A stretch of DNA of 64,000 nt from Alloalcanivorax dieselolei B5. Lineage in GTDB: Bacteria; Pseudomonadota; Gammaproteobacteria; Pseudomonadales; Alcanivoracaceae. The position numbers were made by a program, and so were the translations under genes. This document shows positions 48,924 through 57,577 of this stretch, piece by piece. The notes beneath the pieces are model-generated. The model saw only the letters and a list, made by a program, of their open reading frames with translations, was not told the DNA's origin and did not search any database. The DNA is taken from positions 4,855,001 to 4,919,000 of the forward strand of contig NC_018691.1 of NCBI RefSeq assembly GCF_000300005.1, in the 5' to 3' direction. How positions within the stretch are numbered: the stretch's first letter is position 1; every line of letters begins with the position of its first letter.

Positions 48924-49733
48924 ATGCGATTTTCAGGACACCGGGTTTTGATCACCGGCGCCGGGGCCGGCATTGGCCGGCTGATGGCGGAACGGATGGC
49001 AGGCCGTGGCGCGGAGGTAATCGTTACCGCCCGCCGCATCGATGCCGCCCGCGAGGTGGTAAAGCATATCGCCAACGCTGGCGGCACCGCCCACGCGTAT
49101 ACCCTGGATGTGGGAAAAATCAGCTCGATCGCCACCTTGCGTGACAAGATCCATGAGGAAGTCGGGCCGCTGACCATGCTGATCAACAATGCCGGCGTGG
49201 TATTCGGCGGCGAATTCGAGCAAGTCTCTCTGGATCAGCATTTGCAGACCTTCAAGGTCAACAGCGAAGGTCTGATGGCCTGCACCCATGCCTTTCTTGA
49301 CGATCTGATACAGGCGCAGCACGGCCACCTGGTGAACATCGCCAGCGCCTCCGCCTTCATCGGCCTGCCCTACGGCAGCAGCTATGCCGCCAGCAAATGG
49401 GCGGTGGTGGGCTTTTCCGAATCGTTGCGTCTGGAACTGGCCGAACGCGGCCTGCGTAATGTGAAAGTCACCACGGTCTGCCCCAGTTACATCGCCACCG
49501 GTATGTTCAAAGGGGTAAAAACACCGTTGTTCTCCCCCATGCTGACACCGGACAAGGTGGTCTCCAGCATTCTCAAGGGCATCGCCGCCGGTGAGCCCTT
49601 CGTGATCGAGCCGCCCATGGCCCGCTCCGTGGAGCTGCTCAAAGGCGTACTGCCACGCCGCCTTTGGGATCAGGTAGCCAAATACACCGGTGTTTCCACT
49701 TCCATGTACAGCTGGAAGGGCAAGCACGACTGA
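48924..49733 (+). CDS. Short-chain dehydrogenase/reductase
   Basis: NAD(P)-dependent oxidoreductase of 269 aa. GAGAGIG near residues 12-18 is the cofactor loop, NNAGVVFGG the NNAG motif, and Y-AASK (YAASKWAVVGFSESL) the catalytic YxxxK with SASAF before it. LELAERG and TVCPSYIATGMFKG are typical of SDRs acting on lipids or retinol-like alcohols (RDH10/HSD group). It starts 15 nt after nhaP2 with AGGAGG, so is probably co-transcribed. Substrate unknown. Confidence 0.92.
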   Translation: MRFSGHRVLITGAGAGIGRLMAERMAGRGAEVIVTARRIDAAREVVKHIANAGGTAHAYTLDVGKISSIATLRDKIHEEVGPLTMLINNAGVVFGGEFEQVSLDQHLQTFKVNSEGLMACTHAFLDDLIQAQHGHLVNIASASAFIGLPYGSSYAASKWAVVGFSESLRLELAERGLRNVKVTTVCPSYIATGMFKGVKTPLFSPMLTPDKVVSSILKGIAAGEPFVIEPPMARSVELLKGVLPRRLWDQVAKYTGVSTSMYSWKGKHD

Positions 49734-49774
49734 TTCGCTCCGGCCAGCTTCCCACAGAGGGGTCTACGAAGGCT

Positions 49775-49847
49775 CTGTAGGAGCTTGCCCTGCAAGCGAA
49801 TTTCTTCGGAGTTCAGCCCGATTCGCTTGCAGGGCAAGCTCCTACAG
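49775..49847. repeat. REP-type inverted repeat, 27-bp arms
   Basis: Perfect arms at 49775-49801 and 49821-49847 with a 19-nt loop. The arm core is identical to the element at 31976-32054 and is followed by the same CGGCCTTGTAGC. It lies between an SDR gene and an acyl-CoA dehydrogenase gene. Confidence 0.85.
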
Positions 49848-50015
49848 CGGCCTTGTAGCCATCTCTGGACCGCTATTTAGTGCATAGACGTTCCCTCAAT
49901 CTCCGTCACCTATTTACCCTAAAGCCGCCCCCTTCACGCCTTCCCGTCAATGTCTGTCAACGACCGTTCGCCAACAATGCGGCATCCGGCCCGTTTGCCA
50001 ACCGAAGGTGTGTTT

Positions 50016-51830
50016 ATGCCGAGTTACAAGGCTCCCCTGCGCGATACGCGCTTTTTGATGAATGAAGTGTTTGATTTCGAAAGCCACTACAAGACGCTGC
50101 CCAACGGGGAAGAAGCCACCCCGGACATGGTGGAAGCGATCCTGTCGGAGATGGCCAAACTGTGTGAAAACACCGTTGCACCGCTGTATCAAAGCGGCGA
50201 TGAGGAAGGCTGCCGTCTGGAGAATGGCCAGGTGTACACGCCCAAGGGCTATCCCGAAGCCTATAGCGAATTCGTCGCTGGCGGCTGGCAAGGCCTGAGC
50301 CATCCGGTGGAGTATGGCGGCCAGGGCCTGCCCATGTCCCTGGGCCTGATCAAGCACGAGATGCTCGGCACCGCCAACTGGTCCTTCGCCATGTATCCGG
50401 GCCTGTCCCTGGGGGCGATGAACACTATCCAGATGCACGGCACCGACGCGCAGAAAGAAACCTATCTGACCAAGCTGACCGAAGGTACCTGGGCCGGCAC
50501 CATGTGCCTGACCGAGCCGCAGTGCGGCACCGACCTGGGTCAGGTGAAAACCAAGGCTGAACCCCAGGACGGCGGCGCTTACAAGATCACCGGCACCAAG
50601 ATTTTCATCTCCTCCGGTGACCACGATCTCACCGAGAACATCATCCACATCGTGCTGGCGCGCCTGCCGGACGCCCCCGCCGGTACCAGGGGCATTTCGC
50701 TGTTCATCGTACCCAAGTATCTGCCCGGTCAGATCGGCGAGGACAACGGCGTAAGCTGTGGCGCCCTGGAAAAGAAAATGGGCATCAAGGCCTCCGCCAC
50801 CTGCGTGATGAACTTCGATCAGGCCATCGGGTTCCTGATCGGCCCGCCCAACCAGGGCCTGGAGTGCATGTTCACCTTCATGAACAGCGCCCGTGTCGGC
50901 ACCGCAATTCAAGGTGTGGCCCACGCCGAGCGCGCCTATCAGGCGTCCCTGCCCTACGCCAAGGAGCGCCGTTCCATGCGTGCCCTGTCCGGTAAAAAGG
51001 ATCCGGAACAGGTCGCCGATGCCCTGATTCATCATGGCGACGTGCGCCGCATGCTGCTCAAGCAGAAAGCCTATGCGGAAGGCGGCCGAGCCATGGCGTA
51101 CTTCACCGCCATGTACGCGGACCATATGATCGCCGGCATGCTGGAAAACGATCAGAAGAAGTACGACAAGTGGGACAGCGAACTGGGCTTTCTCACCCCG
51201 ATCCTGAAGGGCTTCCTTACTGAAAAAGGCCTGGAAGCCGCCAACGAAGCCATGCAGGTATTCGGCGGTCACGGCTATATCAAGGAACACGGCATCGAAC
51301 AGATCGCCCGGGACGCGCGCATCGCCACCCTGTACGAAGGCACCACCGGCATCCAGGCCCTGGATCTGCTCGGCCGTAAAGTGCTGCTGACCAGCCGCGG
51401 CAAGTGTGTGCGCAGCTTCTCCAAGAACCTGGTGGACTTCGGGCGGCAGAACCTCAAGGACGCCAAACTGCGCCCTTACGCCTGGAAGCTGCTAAAAATC
51501 GCCGCCGAGTGGAACTATCTGACCACCCGCATCATGCTGGCCGCCACCAAGGACCGGGACATCGTCTCCACCGCCAGCTACGACTACCTGATGTACTCCG
51601 GCTACGCCATGATGGCGTACTTCTGGGCCCTGCAGGTGGCCACCGCCCGCGACAAGCTGGCAAACGGCGGCAACGAGCCGGCGGAGTTCTACAAGGCGAA
51701 GCTGGCCACCGCGGAGTTCTACTTCGAGCGTCTGCTGCCCTCTGCCAAGGGCCACGCCGACGCGGCGCTCAAACCCACTCGCAGCACCATGCAGATGAGC
51801 GCGGAGCACTTCTCGTTCGACTACGAGTAA
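50016..51830 (+). CDS. Acyl-CoA dehydrogenase (about 600-aa AcdA-type)
   Basis: FAD enzyme of 604 aa, the larger acyl-CoA dehydrogenase class with an extra C-terminal domain. N-terminal helix region AEILSEMAKLCENTV, then the beta domain with MCLTEPQCGTDL and KITGTKIFISSGDHDL, then the C-terminal part with MQVFGGHGYIKEHGIEQIARDARIATLYEGTTGIQA. The catalytic glutamate is expected in the YEGTTGIQ segment. ATG 50016 with GAAGG upstream is preferred to the frame from 49950. It catalyses the first step of beta-oxidation of imported or alkane-derived fatty acyl-CoA. Confidence 0.94.
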   Translation: MPSYKAPLRDTRFLMNEVFDFESHYKTLPNGEEATPDMVEAILSEMAKLCENTVAPLYQSGDEEGCRLENGQVYTPKGYPEAYSEFVAGGWQGLSHPVEYGGQGLPMSLGLIKHEMLGTANWSFAMYPGLSLGAMNTIQMHGTDAQKETYLTKLTEGTWAGTMCLTEPQCGTDLGQVKTKAEPQDGGAYKITGTKIFISSGDHDLTENIIHIVLARLPDAPAGTRGISLFIVPKYLPGQIGEDNGVSCGALEKKMGIKASATCVMNFDQAIGFLIGPPNQGLECMFTFMNSARVGTAIQGVAHAERAYQASLPYAKERRSMRALSGKKDPEQVADALIHHGDVRRMLLKQKAYAEGGRAMAYFTAMYADHMIAGMLENDQKKYDKWDSELGFLTPILKGFLTEKGLEAANEAMQVFGGHGYIKEHGIEQIARDARIATLYEGTTGIQALDLLGRKVLLTSRGKCVRSFSKNLVDFGRQNLKDAKLRPYAWKLLKIAAEWNYLTTRIMLAATKDRDIVSTASYDYLMYSGYAMMAYFWALQVATARDKLANGGNEPAEFYKAKLATAEFYFERLLPSAKGHADAALKPTRSTMQMSAEHFSFDYE

Positions 51831-51860
51831 GCGTTTTCGCGCCACTAATCGCGGTTAATC

Positions 51861-51905
51861 GACCGCTCCCACAGGAAGACTTGCGCTGTCCCTGTGGGAG
51901 CGGTC
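51861..51905. repeat. REP-like or terminator hairpin after acyl-CoA dehydrogenase
   Basis: GACCGCTCCCACAGG (51861-51875) and its exact complement (51891-51905) form a 15-bp stem around a 15-nt loop, 30 nt after the stop codon and followed by TTCTTC. The arm resembles another Pseudomonas REP type (CCTGTGGGAGCGG). It could terminate the upstream transcript. Confidence 0.6.
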
Positions 51906-51975
51906 TTCTTCATCCAGGAAAGAACCGCGATGATCTTTCAATCCGGCGTTGTTCGCGGTTTGCGCCATTGCCGGA

Positions 51976-52557
51976 TTACAACCAGTCCAGCACCTCGCCA
52001 AGGTGATCCAGCACCAGATCCGCCTGGTCCTCGAAGTGTCGATTCTTCCCATTGCGCAACAATCCCGACGCCATGCCGGCATTGCGGGCGGCCTGGAGAT
52101 CGAAGACGAAGTCCCCGACGTACACCATGCTAGCCGGTCGCAATCCGAGGTAATCAGCGATCAACAGCAAGCCCTCGGGATGTGGCTTCGGAGCACAATC
52201 CTCGCGGGTCAGAATCAGGTCCACCGGCAACCCCAGCACGGCGTTGGTCCGTGCCACCGCCGCCCGGCTGTTACGGGTGAGGATCCCGGTGGGGACACCG
52301 TTTCGATGAAGCGTTTCCAGAACGTGCTGTGCGCCGTCGATCCAGGTGGCCGCCGACGCCCCTTCCATTTCATGGCGATCAATCACCGTACTCGCCCAAG
52401 CTGCCTGCTCCGGGTCTTCCAGGGTCGCCAGGTGCTCAAGCACGCCGATGCCTTCGGGAAACCCCAGCTCCCGCCGTAAGGCGGCAAAATCCAGACGGGT
52501 ATCCACCAAGGTCCCGTCCAGATCAAACAACACCGCCGTAAACGGTCCCTCGGTCAT
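51976..52557 (-). CDS. HAD-superfamily hydrolase
   Basis: Phosphatase of 193 aa with DLDGTLVDT (nucleophile Asp near residue 13), TRNSRAAV (motif II), KPHPEGLLL (motif III) and VGDFVFDLQAA (motif IV). The small alpha-helical cap suggests the phosphoglycolate-phosphatase-like or beta-phosphoglucomutase-like subgroup. ATG 52557 is preferred to 52611, which adds non-family residues. Substrate unknown. Confidence 0.9.
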   Translation of the reverse strand: MTEGPFTAVLFDLDGTLVDTRLDFAALRRELGFPEGIGVLEHLATLEDPEQAAWASTVIDRHEMEGASAATWIDGAQHVLETLHRNGVPTGILTRNSRAAVARTNAVLGLPVDLILTREDCAPKPHPEGLLLIADYLGLRPASMVYVGDFVFDLQAARNAGMASGLLRNGKNRHFEDQADLVLDHLGEVLDWL

Positions 52558-52665
52558 AACAGCGGCCTCTCCACTAAACACGGATCCCTCAATAGTCCGA
52601 CATCGCACCATGGCGGATTATTGGCACCCAGGACGGCACTGTAAAGCGACCGATACCGTCGTCCT

Positions 52666-55089
52666 TCAACGACGCATCCGGCGGCGCAGGCCAGCCAGCA
52701 ACGCCAGGGTGATCATGCCACCGAAGGCGCCGCCGCCTGAGCTGCCAGAGTCGCCGGGCTCGGGTTCCGGCTGGGGCTCTTCACCGCCATCCAGGGCCAG
52801 GTCCACCCACACCGGGTCATGATCGCTGGCGCGGTAGGCGTCGGCGGCGTAGAAGCTGTCGATCTGCCCTTCGCTCTTGTACTCGGTGTTGTAATCCAGG
52901 GCGCGGGGCTCGTCGGCGTTGATGTGCCATTCACCGGCGCCCAGGATCGCGCTCTCCAGTCCCGCGTCCGCCAGGGCGTGGTCCAGGTAACCGGTTTCGC
53001 CCATATATACATAGCTGTAGGCGTCATCGCCGTTAAAACGGGCCAGCAGGTTCTGGTAACCCGTCTCTTCCAGCGTGCGGATCGGATCTTCCTTGGCGTA
53101 GGCGTTGAGGTCACCGATGATCAGGGTACCGGCGGCGGCTTCCTCCAGACCGGTGGGGTTGTCCGCCAACCAGTCGGCAAGCATCCGCGCGGACTCGGTG
53201 CGTAGCGGGTTCCAGCAACCCTGGCCGTGCTCGGCGTTGGCGTCGTCGTTGTCCTCCGCTTTGGGACAGCTGCCTTTCGACTTGAGGTGGTTCACCGACA
53301 CCGTGACCACTTCCCCGCTGTTGAGATGGCGGAAGCTCATCGCCAGCGGCTGCCGGCTTTTATCGGTGAAAGGCCCGCCTTCGAGCGTGGCCGGCTGGCC
53401 CACCGGTTCCACCACATCGGTGCGGTACAGCATGCCCACGGCGATGGCATCGGTACCCAGTTGGTCCAGTCCGGGGTCAACAAAGGCCCAGGACGTTCCC
53501 AAAGCCTCCGTCAGTTCGGCGATGGCGGAGTCGGTCCCGTAGCCGTCGTTCTCGATTTCCATCAGTCCGATGACGTCGGCGTCCAGTTGCGACAGGGCGG
53601 TGAGAATCTTCGCTTTTTGCCGTTCGAATTCGGTCGGGTTATCGGCGCCCCGGTTGTCTGGATCATCAAACCCGCCGCCATTGCCGTCACCGTTGAAGAA
53701 GTTCAGTACGTTGAACGCCGCCACCCGCAGATTGCTGCCAGCGGTGCGGGCAGGCGGCTGCGGACGCGGGTTGGCGGCTTCGATCTGTACCGATACCGGC
53801 TGGATGCGCCAGTCATTGAAGCCGTAGCTGACAATGCCTTCCAGTTCGGTGACGGTGTCCCCGACCCGCAGGGTATTGGTGGCGGACAGGCCGCCTTCGG
53901 GGTAGATCACCGGATCCGGATTCTGCGCGTTGCCAGCATCATCCAACAAAATCCGGTTGAGGGCGTTGGCTTCGGCCACCGCGTTGGCGGCGTCTCCGGG
54001 TTCGGCCGCGTGGGTGGGAATCATCCGGCGACCGTGGCTGAGCATCATCGAGCCATAACGAGCCAGATCATAAACCTCGCTCACCGTCAGGGTCTGATCG
54101 CTCACTACCCACATCCCTTCCAGAGCTTCCAACTGATCCGGCGAGGTCAGCGGCAGCGTCAGTGTCGCCGGCGTCACCGCCACTTGATCGGCGCACACCG
54201 CACCGTCGTTCCAGGCGATCTGGGTTTGTCCTTCATACTCGTCAATGGCGCCACTGACGCGGACCTGATTGCCCGCCTGCACCGAAACCTCATTGTTACC
54301 GGTATAGACGAACAGACCCTCGGAGGTCAGGTCATCCTCGTCACGGTCGACGTCTTCCTCGATCACGAAGAAGCCGCTGAGGTCCGGGAAGACTCCGGTG
54401 ACCACCGCTTCCACCACATGCGCCTCGCCGGCCAGCGGGGAAGCGTCTCCCTGCCCCTGGATTTGTGAGATCAGGGTGGAGGGATCGCCGCAGCTGCCCA
54501 GATCCACCATCGGAGGTTCTTCTTCCGTTACTTCCTCTCCGGGCAGGCCCAGACCGCTGAAGTCGTTCTGGCCGGAAACGACCCATTGGTCCGCGGGATC
54601 GAAGGCGTCATCAATGACGGTGTCTCCGCTGGTCACGGTTTCCATGCGCCGCAGAGTACGGTCCTTGGTGGTGACGTCGCCGCTGGTCCAGGCGTCTCCT
54701 GGGTCCTCGCCGACCCGGCCAAAGCTGTCCACCACGGTGTCGCCGTTAAACAGTATGTAGGCGTCGTCACCGTTGTGGTTGATGGCGTTGCTGGGTCGAT
54801 CCCCTTTACTGATCAGATCGCTGTGGGCTTCGGAATTATCAGTGATGATAACCAGGACGTCCCCGGCTTCCAGGGTCCCGTCCAGCGTCTGGGAGCGCGA
54901 GGCCGTAACACCACCATTGGAATACAGTTCAAGACGATAGCCGTCCAGGCTGACGGCGCTGGTGCCATTGTTGTACAGCTCCAGGGCTTTATTGTGTCCG
55001 CTGCCCTCGACGTACTCGCTGATCAACACGTCCCCGTGTGCCAGCGACCCCATCAGCATCAAGGCAAGGGTAAAAGAAAAGCGCTTCAT
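52666..55089 (-). CDS. ExeM/NucH-type extracellular endonuclease with GlyGly-CTERM tail
   Basis: Secreted DNase of 807 aa. Residues 1-19 are a signal peptide; then a lamin-tail domain (VLISEYVEGSGHNKALELYN), an OB-fold region, and an exonuclease-endonuclease-phosphatase domain: RVAAFNVLNFF, LMEIENDG, SVNHLKSKG, IIGDLNAYAKEDP, YLDHALAD, SDHDPVWVDL. The C terminus EPEPGDSGSSGGGAFGG, a hydrophobic stretch and RRRMRR form a GlyGly-CTERM signal, processed by rhombosortase in other bacteria. No rhombosortase gene is in the window. It would degrade extracellular DNA for nutrients or biofilm turnover. ATG 55089 is chosen over 55182 to start at the signal peptide. Confidence 0.92.
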   Translation of the reverse strand: MKRFSFTLALMLMGSLAHGDVLISEYVEGSGHNKALELYNNGTSAVSLDGYRLELYSNGGVTASRSQTLDGTLEAGDVLVIITDNSEAHSDLISKGDRPSNAINHNGDDAYILFNGDTVVDSFGRVGEDPGDAWTSGDVTTKDRTLRRMETVTSGDTVIDDAFDPADQWVVSGQNDFSGLGLPGEEVTEEEPPMVDLGSCGDPSTLISQIQGQGDASPLAGEAHVVEAVVTGVFPDLSGFFVIEEDVDRDEDDLTSEGLFVYTGNNEVSVQAGNQVRVSGAIDEYEGQTQIAWNDGAVCADQVAVTPATLTLPLTSPDQLEALEGMWVVSDQTLTVSEVYDLARYGSMMLSHGRRMIPTHAAEPGDAANAVAEANALNRILLDDAGNAQNPDPVIYPEGGLSATNTLRVGDTVTELEGIVSYGFNDWRIQPVSVQIEAANPRPQPPARTAGSNLRVAAFNVLNFFNGDGNGGGFDDPDNRGADNPTEFERQKAKILTALSQLDADVIGLMEIENDGYGTDSAIAELTEALGTSWAFVDPGLDQLGTDAIAVGMLYRTDVVEPVGQPATLEGGPFTDKSRQPLAMSFRHLNSGEVVTVSVNHLKSKGSCPKAEDNDDANAEHGQGCWNPLRTESARMLADWLADNPTGLEEAAAGTLIIGDLNAYAKEDPIRTLEETGYQNLLARFNGDDAYSYVYMGETGYLDHALADAGLESAILGAGEWHINADEPRALDYNTEYKSEGQIDSFYAADAYRASDHDPVWVDLALDGGEEPQPEPEPGDSGSSGGGAFGGMITLALLAGLRRRMRR

Positions 55090-55344
55090 TCCGTGCTCCC
55101 AAGGTCGTTTACCGCAGGCTAGCGCATGGGGATGACCATCCAGTGGCATGAAGATGGCAGGAATATTGCACCTTTTTAGCACAGGGCGTGAGGGTGCGGA
55201 GAATGGATCACACGGCCAACACGGGGTGTCATGATAGGGAGTGCCCGACCGGCTCGATCTTTGATCGCACCGGGCCTGGATTTTAGGGCACTATCGATAA
55301 TTGCCAGGCAGATAACGCGTTAACCGCATAACAAAGGGGATGGC

Positions 55345-56718
55345 ATGAAATCACTGAGTCCCGTGGACCAGCTCTTTCTGTGGCTGGAGAAGCGCCAGCA
55401 ACCCATGCACGTGGCCGGGTTGCAGTTGTTCTCGTTTCCCGAGGATGCCGGGCCCAAGTACGTCAGCGAACTGGCCCAGTCGATCCGCGACTATTGCTGT
55501 CCCGAGCCCCCGTTCAATCAGCGTCTTACCCGTCGTTTCGGCCAGTATTTCTGGACCGAGGACAAGCAGTTCGACATCGATCATCACTTCCGCCACGAAG
55601 CGCTGCCCAAACCCGGCCGCATTCGTGAGCTGCTGTCGCTGGTGTCCGCCGAACACTCCAACCTGCTGGACCGGGAACGGCCGCTGTGGGAGGCCCATCT
55701 GATCGAAGGCATCCGCGGGCGCCAGTTTGCCCTCTACACCAAGGTGCACCATTCCGTGGTCGATGGCATCTCCGCCATGCGCATGGGCATGCGGGCGCTG
55801 TCCAAGGATCCGCAAGAGCGGGACCTGCCGCCGGTGTGGGCCTATAAACCCGAGAAAAAACAACGCTCTCTGCCCAGCAATCCGGTGGACGCCATGAGCA
55901 GCCTGGCGCGCCTGACCGCCGGCGTGAGCAAGCAGGTGGCCACGGTGCCGGCGCTGGCGCGGGAACTGTACAAGGTCGGCCAGAAAGCCAAGACCGACCC
56001 GAACTACGTGTCCATCTTCCAGGCGCCGGATACCATGTTCAATCAGTGCATCACCGGCTCCCGTCGTTTCGCCGCGCAAAGCTTTGCCCTGCCCCGTCTG
56101 CGCAAGCTGGCCGGCACTTTCAACTGCACCATCAATGATCTGGTATTGAGCATGTGCGGCCACGCACTGCGTGAATACCTGATCAGCCAGAACGCGCTGC
56201 CGGACCAGCCGTTGATCGCCATGGTGCCGCTCTCCCTGCGCAAGGACGACAGCGCCGGCGGCAATCAGATTGCCTTGATTCTGGCCAATCTGGGCACCCA
56301 TGTGTGCGATCCGGCCAATCGCCTGCGCATCGTCCAGGCCTCGGTAAAAGACGCCAAACGGCGCTTTGCCCAAATGAGCCCGGAGGAAATTCTCAATTTC
56401 ACCGCCCTGAGCATGACCCCCACCGGTCTGAACCTGCTCACCGGGCTTGCACCAAAATGGCGCGCGTTCAATGTGATTATCTCCAACGTCCCCGGGCCGC
56501 GGGAGCCGTTGTATTGGAACGGCGCCCGCCTGCGCGGCATGTACCCGGTATCGGTGGTACTGGACCGGATCGCCCTCAATATCACCCTGACCAGCTACCA
56601 GGATCAGCTGGAATTCGGCCTGATCGCCTGTCGCCGGACCCTGCCCTCCATGCAGCGCCTGCTGGATTATCTGGAAAATTCGATACGGGAACTGGAGATC
56701 GCCGCCGGTTTCAAATAG
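55345..56718 (+). CDS. Wax ester synthase / acyl-CoA:diacylglycerol acyltransferase
   Basis: Storage-lipid enzyme of the WS/DGAT family, 457 aa, joining acyl-CoA to fatty alcohol or diacylglycerol. The active-site HHxxxDG is at H135-H136-S-V-V-D140-G141 in KVHHSVVDGISAM; PLWEAHLIEG, the ND motif in CTINDLVLSMCGHALREYL, and NVPGPREPLYWNGARLRGMYPVS complete the family set. Length equals AtfA1 of Alcanivorax borkumensis. It is monocistronic and probably produces wax esters or triacylglycerol from alkane-derived acyl groups. Confidence 0.96.
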   Translation: MKSLSPVDQLFLWLEKRQQPMHVAGLQLFSFPEDAGPKYVSELAQSIRDYCCPEPPFNQRLTRRFGQYFWTEDKQFDIDHHFRHEALPKPGRIRELLSLVSAEHSNLLDRERPLWEAHLIEGIRGRQFALYTKVHHSVVDGISAMRMGMRALSKDPQERDLPPVWAYKPEKKQRSLPSNPVDAMSSLARLTAGVSKQVATVPALARELYKVGQKAKTDPNYVSIFQAPDTMFNQCITGSRRFAAQSFALPRLRKLAGTFNCTINDLVLSMCGHALREYLISQNALPDQPLIAMVPLSLRKDDSAGGNQIALILANLGTHVCDPANRLRIVQASVKDAKRRFAQMSPEEILNFTALSMTPTGLNLLTGLAPKWRAFNVIISNVPGPREPLYWNGARLRGMYPVSVVLDRIALNITLTSYQDQLEFGLIACRRTLPSMQRLLDYLENSIRELEIAAGFK

Positions 56719-56949
56719 AAACCGGCCTGGGGCCCCATGACGGCCCGCTTTACCCACCGCGGACCACGGTTACAAAAAAATCAGTGGTGCCGGCTGGAAA
56801 AGGGGAGTAGAGTCGGAAGTGCTGCAGATTCAGGCAGTGGTGGTTTGTTTTGGTAGTTGCCTTCCCCCGCGCGAAGCTGAGAAGTCTCCGAACACCCTCC
56901 TCCGGTTTGCAAGCAAAACCCTATGTAAAGTTTTGAGGTATAGATTCAC

Positions 56950-57153
56950 ATGGCTACTGGTACCGTTAAATGGTTCAACGAGTCCAAGGGGTTCGGTTTC
57001 ATCTCCCAGGACGACGGTGGTGCGGACGTATTCGTTCACTTCAGCGCGATCCAAGGCTCCGGGTTCCGTACCCTGGCTGAAGGTCAAAAAGTTTCCTTCG
57101 ATATCCAGCAGGGCCCGAAAGGCCCGCAGGCAGCTAACGTAGAAGCCGGCTAA
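56950..57153 (+). CDS. Cold-shock protein (CspA family)
   Basis: Single-stranded nucleic-acid-binding OB-fold protein, 67 aa. RNP1 KGFGFI and RNP2 VFVHFSAI are present in [19 protein letters not shown] leader of about 120 nt with long noncoding stretches upstream is typical of cold-shock mRNAs. Poor ribosome-binding site (GAGGT) 9 nt upstream. A strong terminator follows. Confidence 0.96.
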   Translation: MATGTVKWFNESKGFGFISQDDGGADVFVHFSAIQGSGFRTLAEGQKVSFDIQQGPKGPQAANVEAG

Positions 57154-57175
57154 GGCTTCTTAGTACGCTGGAAAG

Positions 57176-57196
57176 CCCCGCCTCGCGCGGGGTTTT
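57176..57196 (+). terminator. Intrinsic terminator of the cold-shock gene
   Basis: CCCCGC-ctcgc-GCGGGG stem (57176-57192) followed by TTTT (57193-57196), 22 nt after the stop codon. Confidence 0.8.
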
Positions 57197-57314
57197 CATA
57201 TTAAGGACTCAGGGCGACGGCGAAAGCCGGACCGTCAGATTCTCTTTTTTGTCTCTCAACCTCCCCCGCCACGTCTCCCTGTATCACCACAATCGACAAC
57301 GCCAGGCAGAGACC

Positions 57315-57518
57315 ATGACAATTACCCTGTATGGCGGTGAAGTCAGCTATTTCACTGGCAAAGTCCGCGCCTACCTGCGTTGGGCGGATCTTCCGTTCGA
57401 GGAAGTGATCGCCAGTGCCGACGTTTACGGACAGGTCATTCTCCCCTCCGTGGGAATACCGGTGATTCCGGTACTGCGCACCCAAAGCGGCGAGATCCTG
57501 CAAGACACCACGGTCATC
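57315..57518 (+). pseudogene. Truncated glutathione S-transferase (N-terminal domain only)
   Basis: ATG 57315 opens 68 codons that match a GST N-terminal domain: MTITLYGGEVSYFTGKVRAY, LRWADLPFEEV, the cis-proline segment GIPVIPVL and QDTTVI. After residue 68 the frame reads unrelated sequence and runs into the 3' end of gdhA, where it stops at 57650. The roughly 130-residue helical domain is missing, so the gene is a 3'-truncated remnant. The break is next to the hairpin at 57531-57558. Confidence 0.75.
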
Positions 57519-57530
57519 ACTGAAGGCCGC

Positions 57531-57558
57531 CGCGCCGCTTGTACTGACAAGCGGCGCG
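57531..57558. repeat. 12-bp perfect hairpin at the GST remnant / gdhA boundary
   Basis: CGCGCCGCTTGT-actg-ACAAGCGGCGCG, a perfect stem with a 4-nt loop. It lies 20 nt past the gdhA stop on the minus strand and 12 nt past the end of GST homology on the plus strand. No T run follows in either direction, so it is not a clear intrinsic terminator. Confidence 0.6.
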
Positions 57559-57577
57559 AGCCCTGCTTTCCCGCGAA

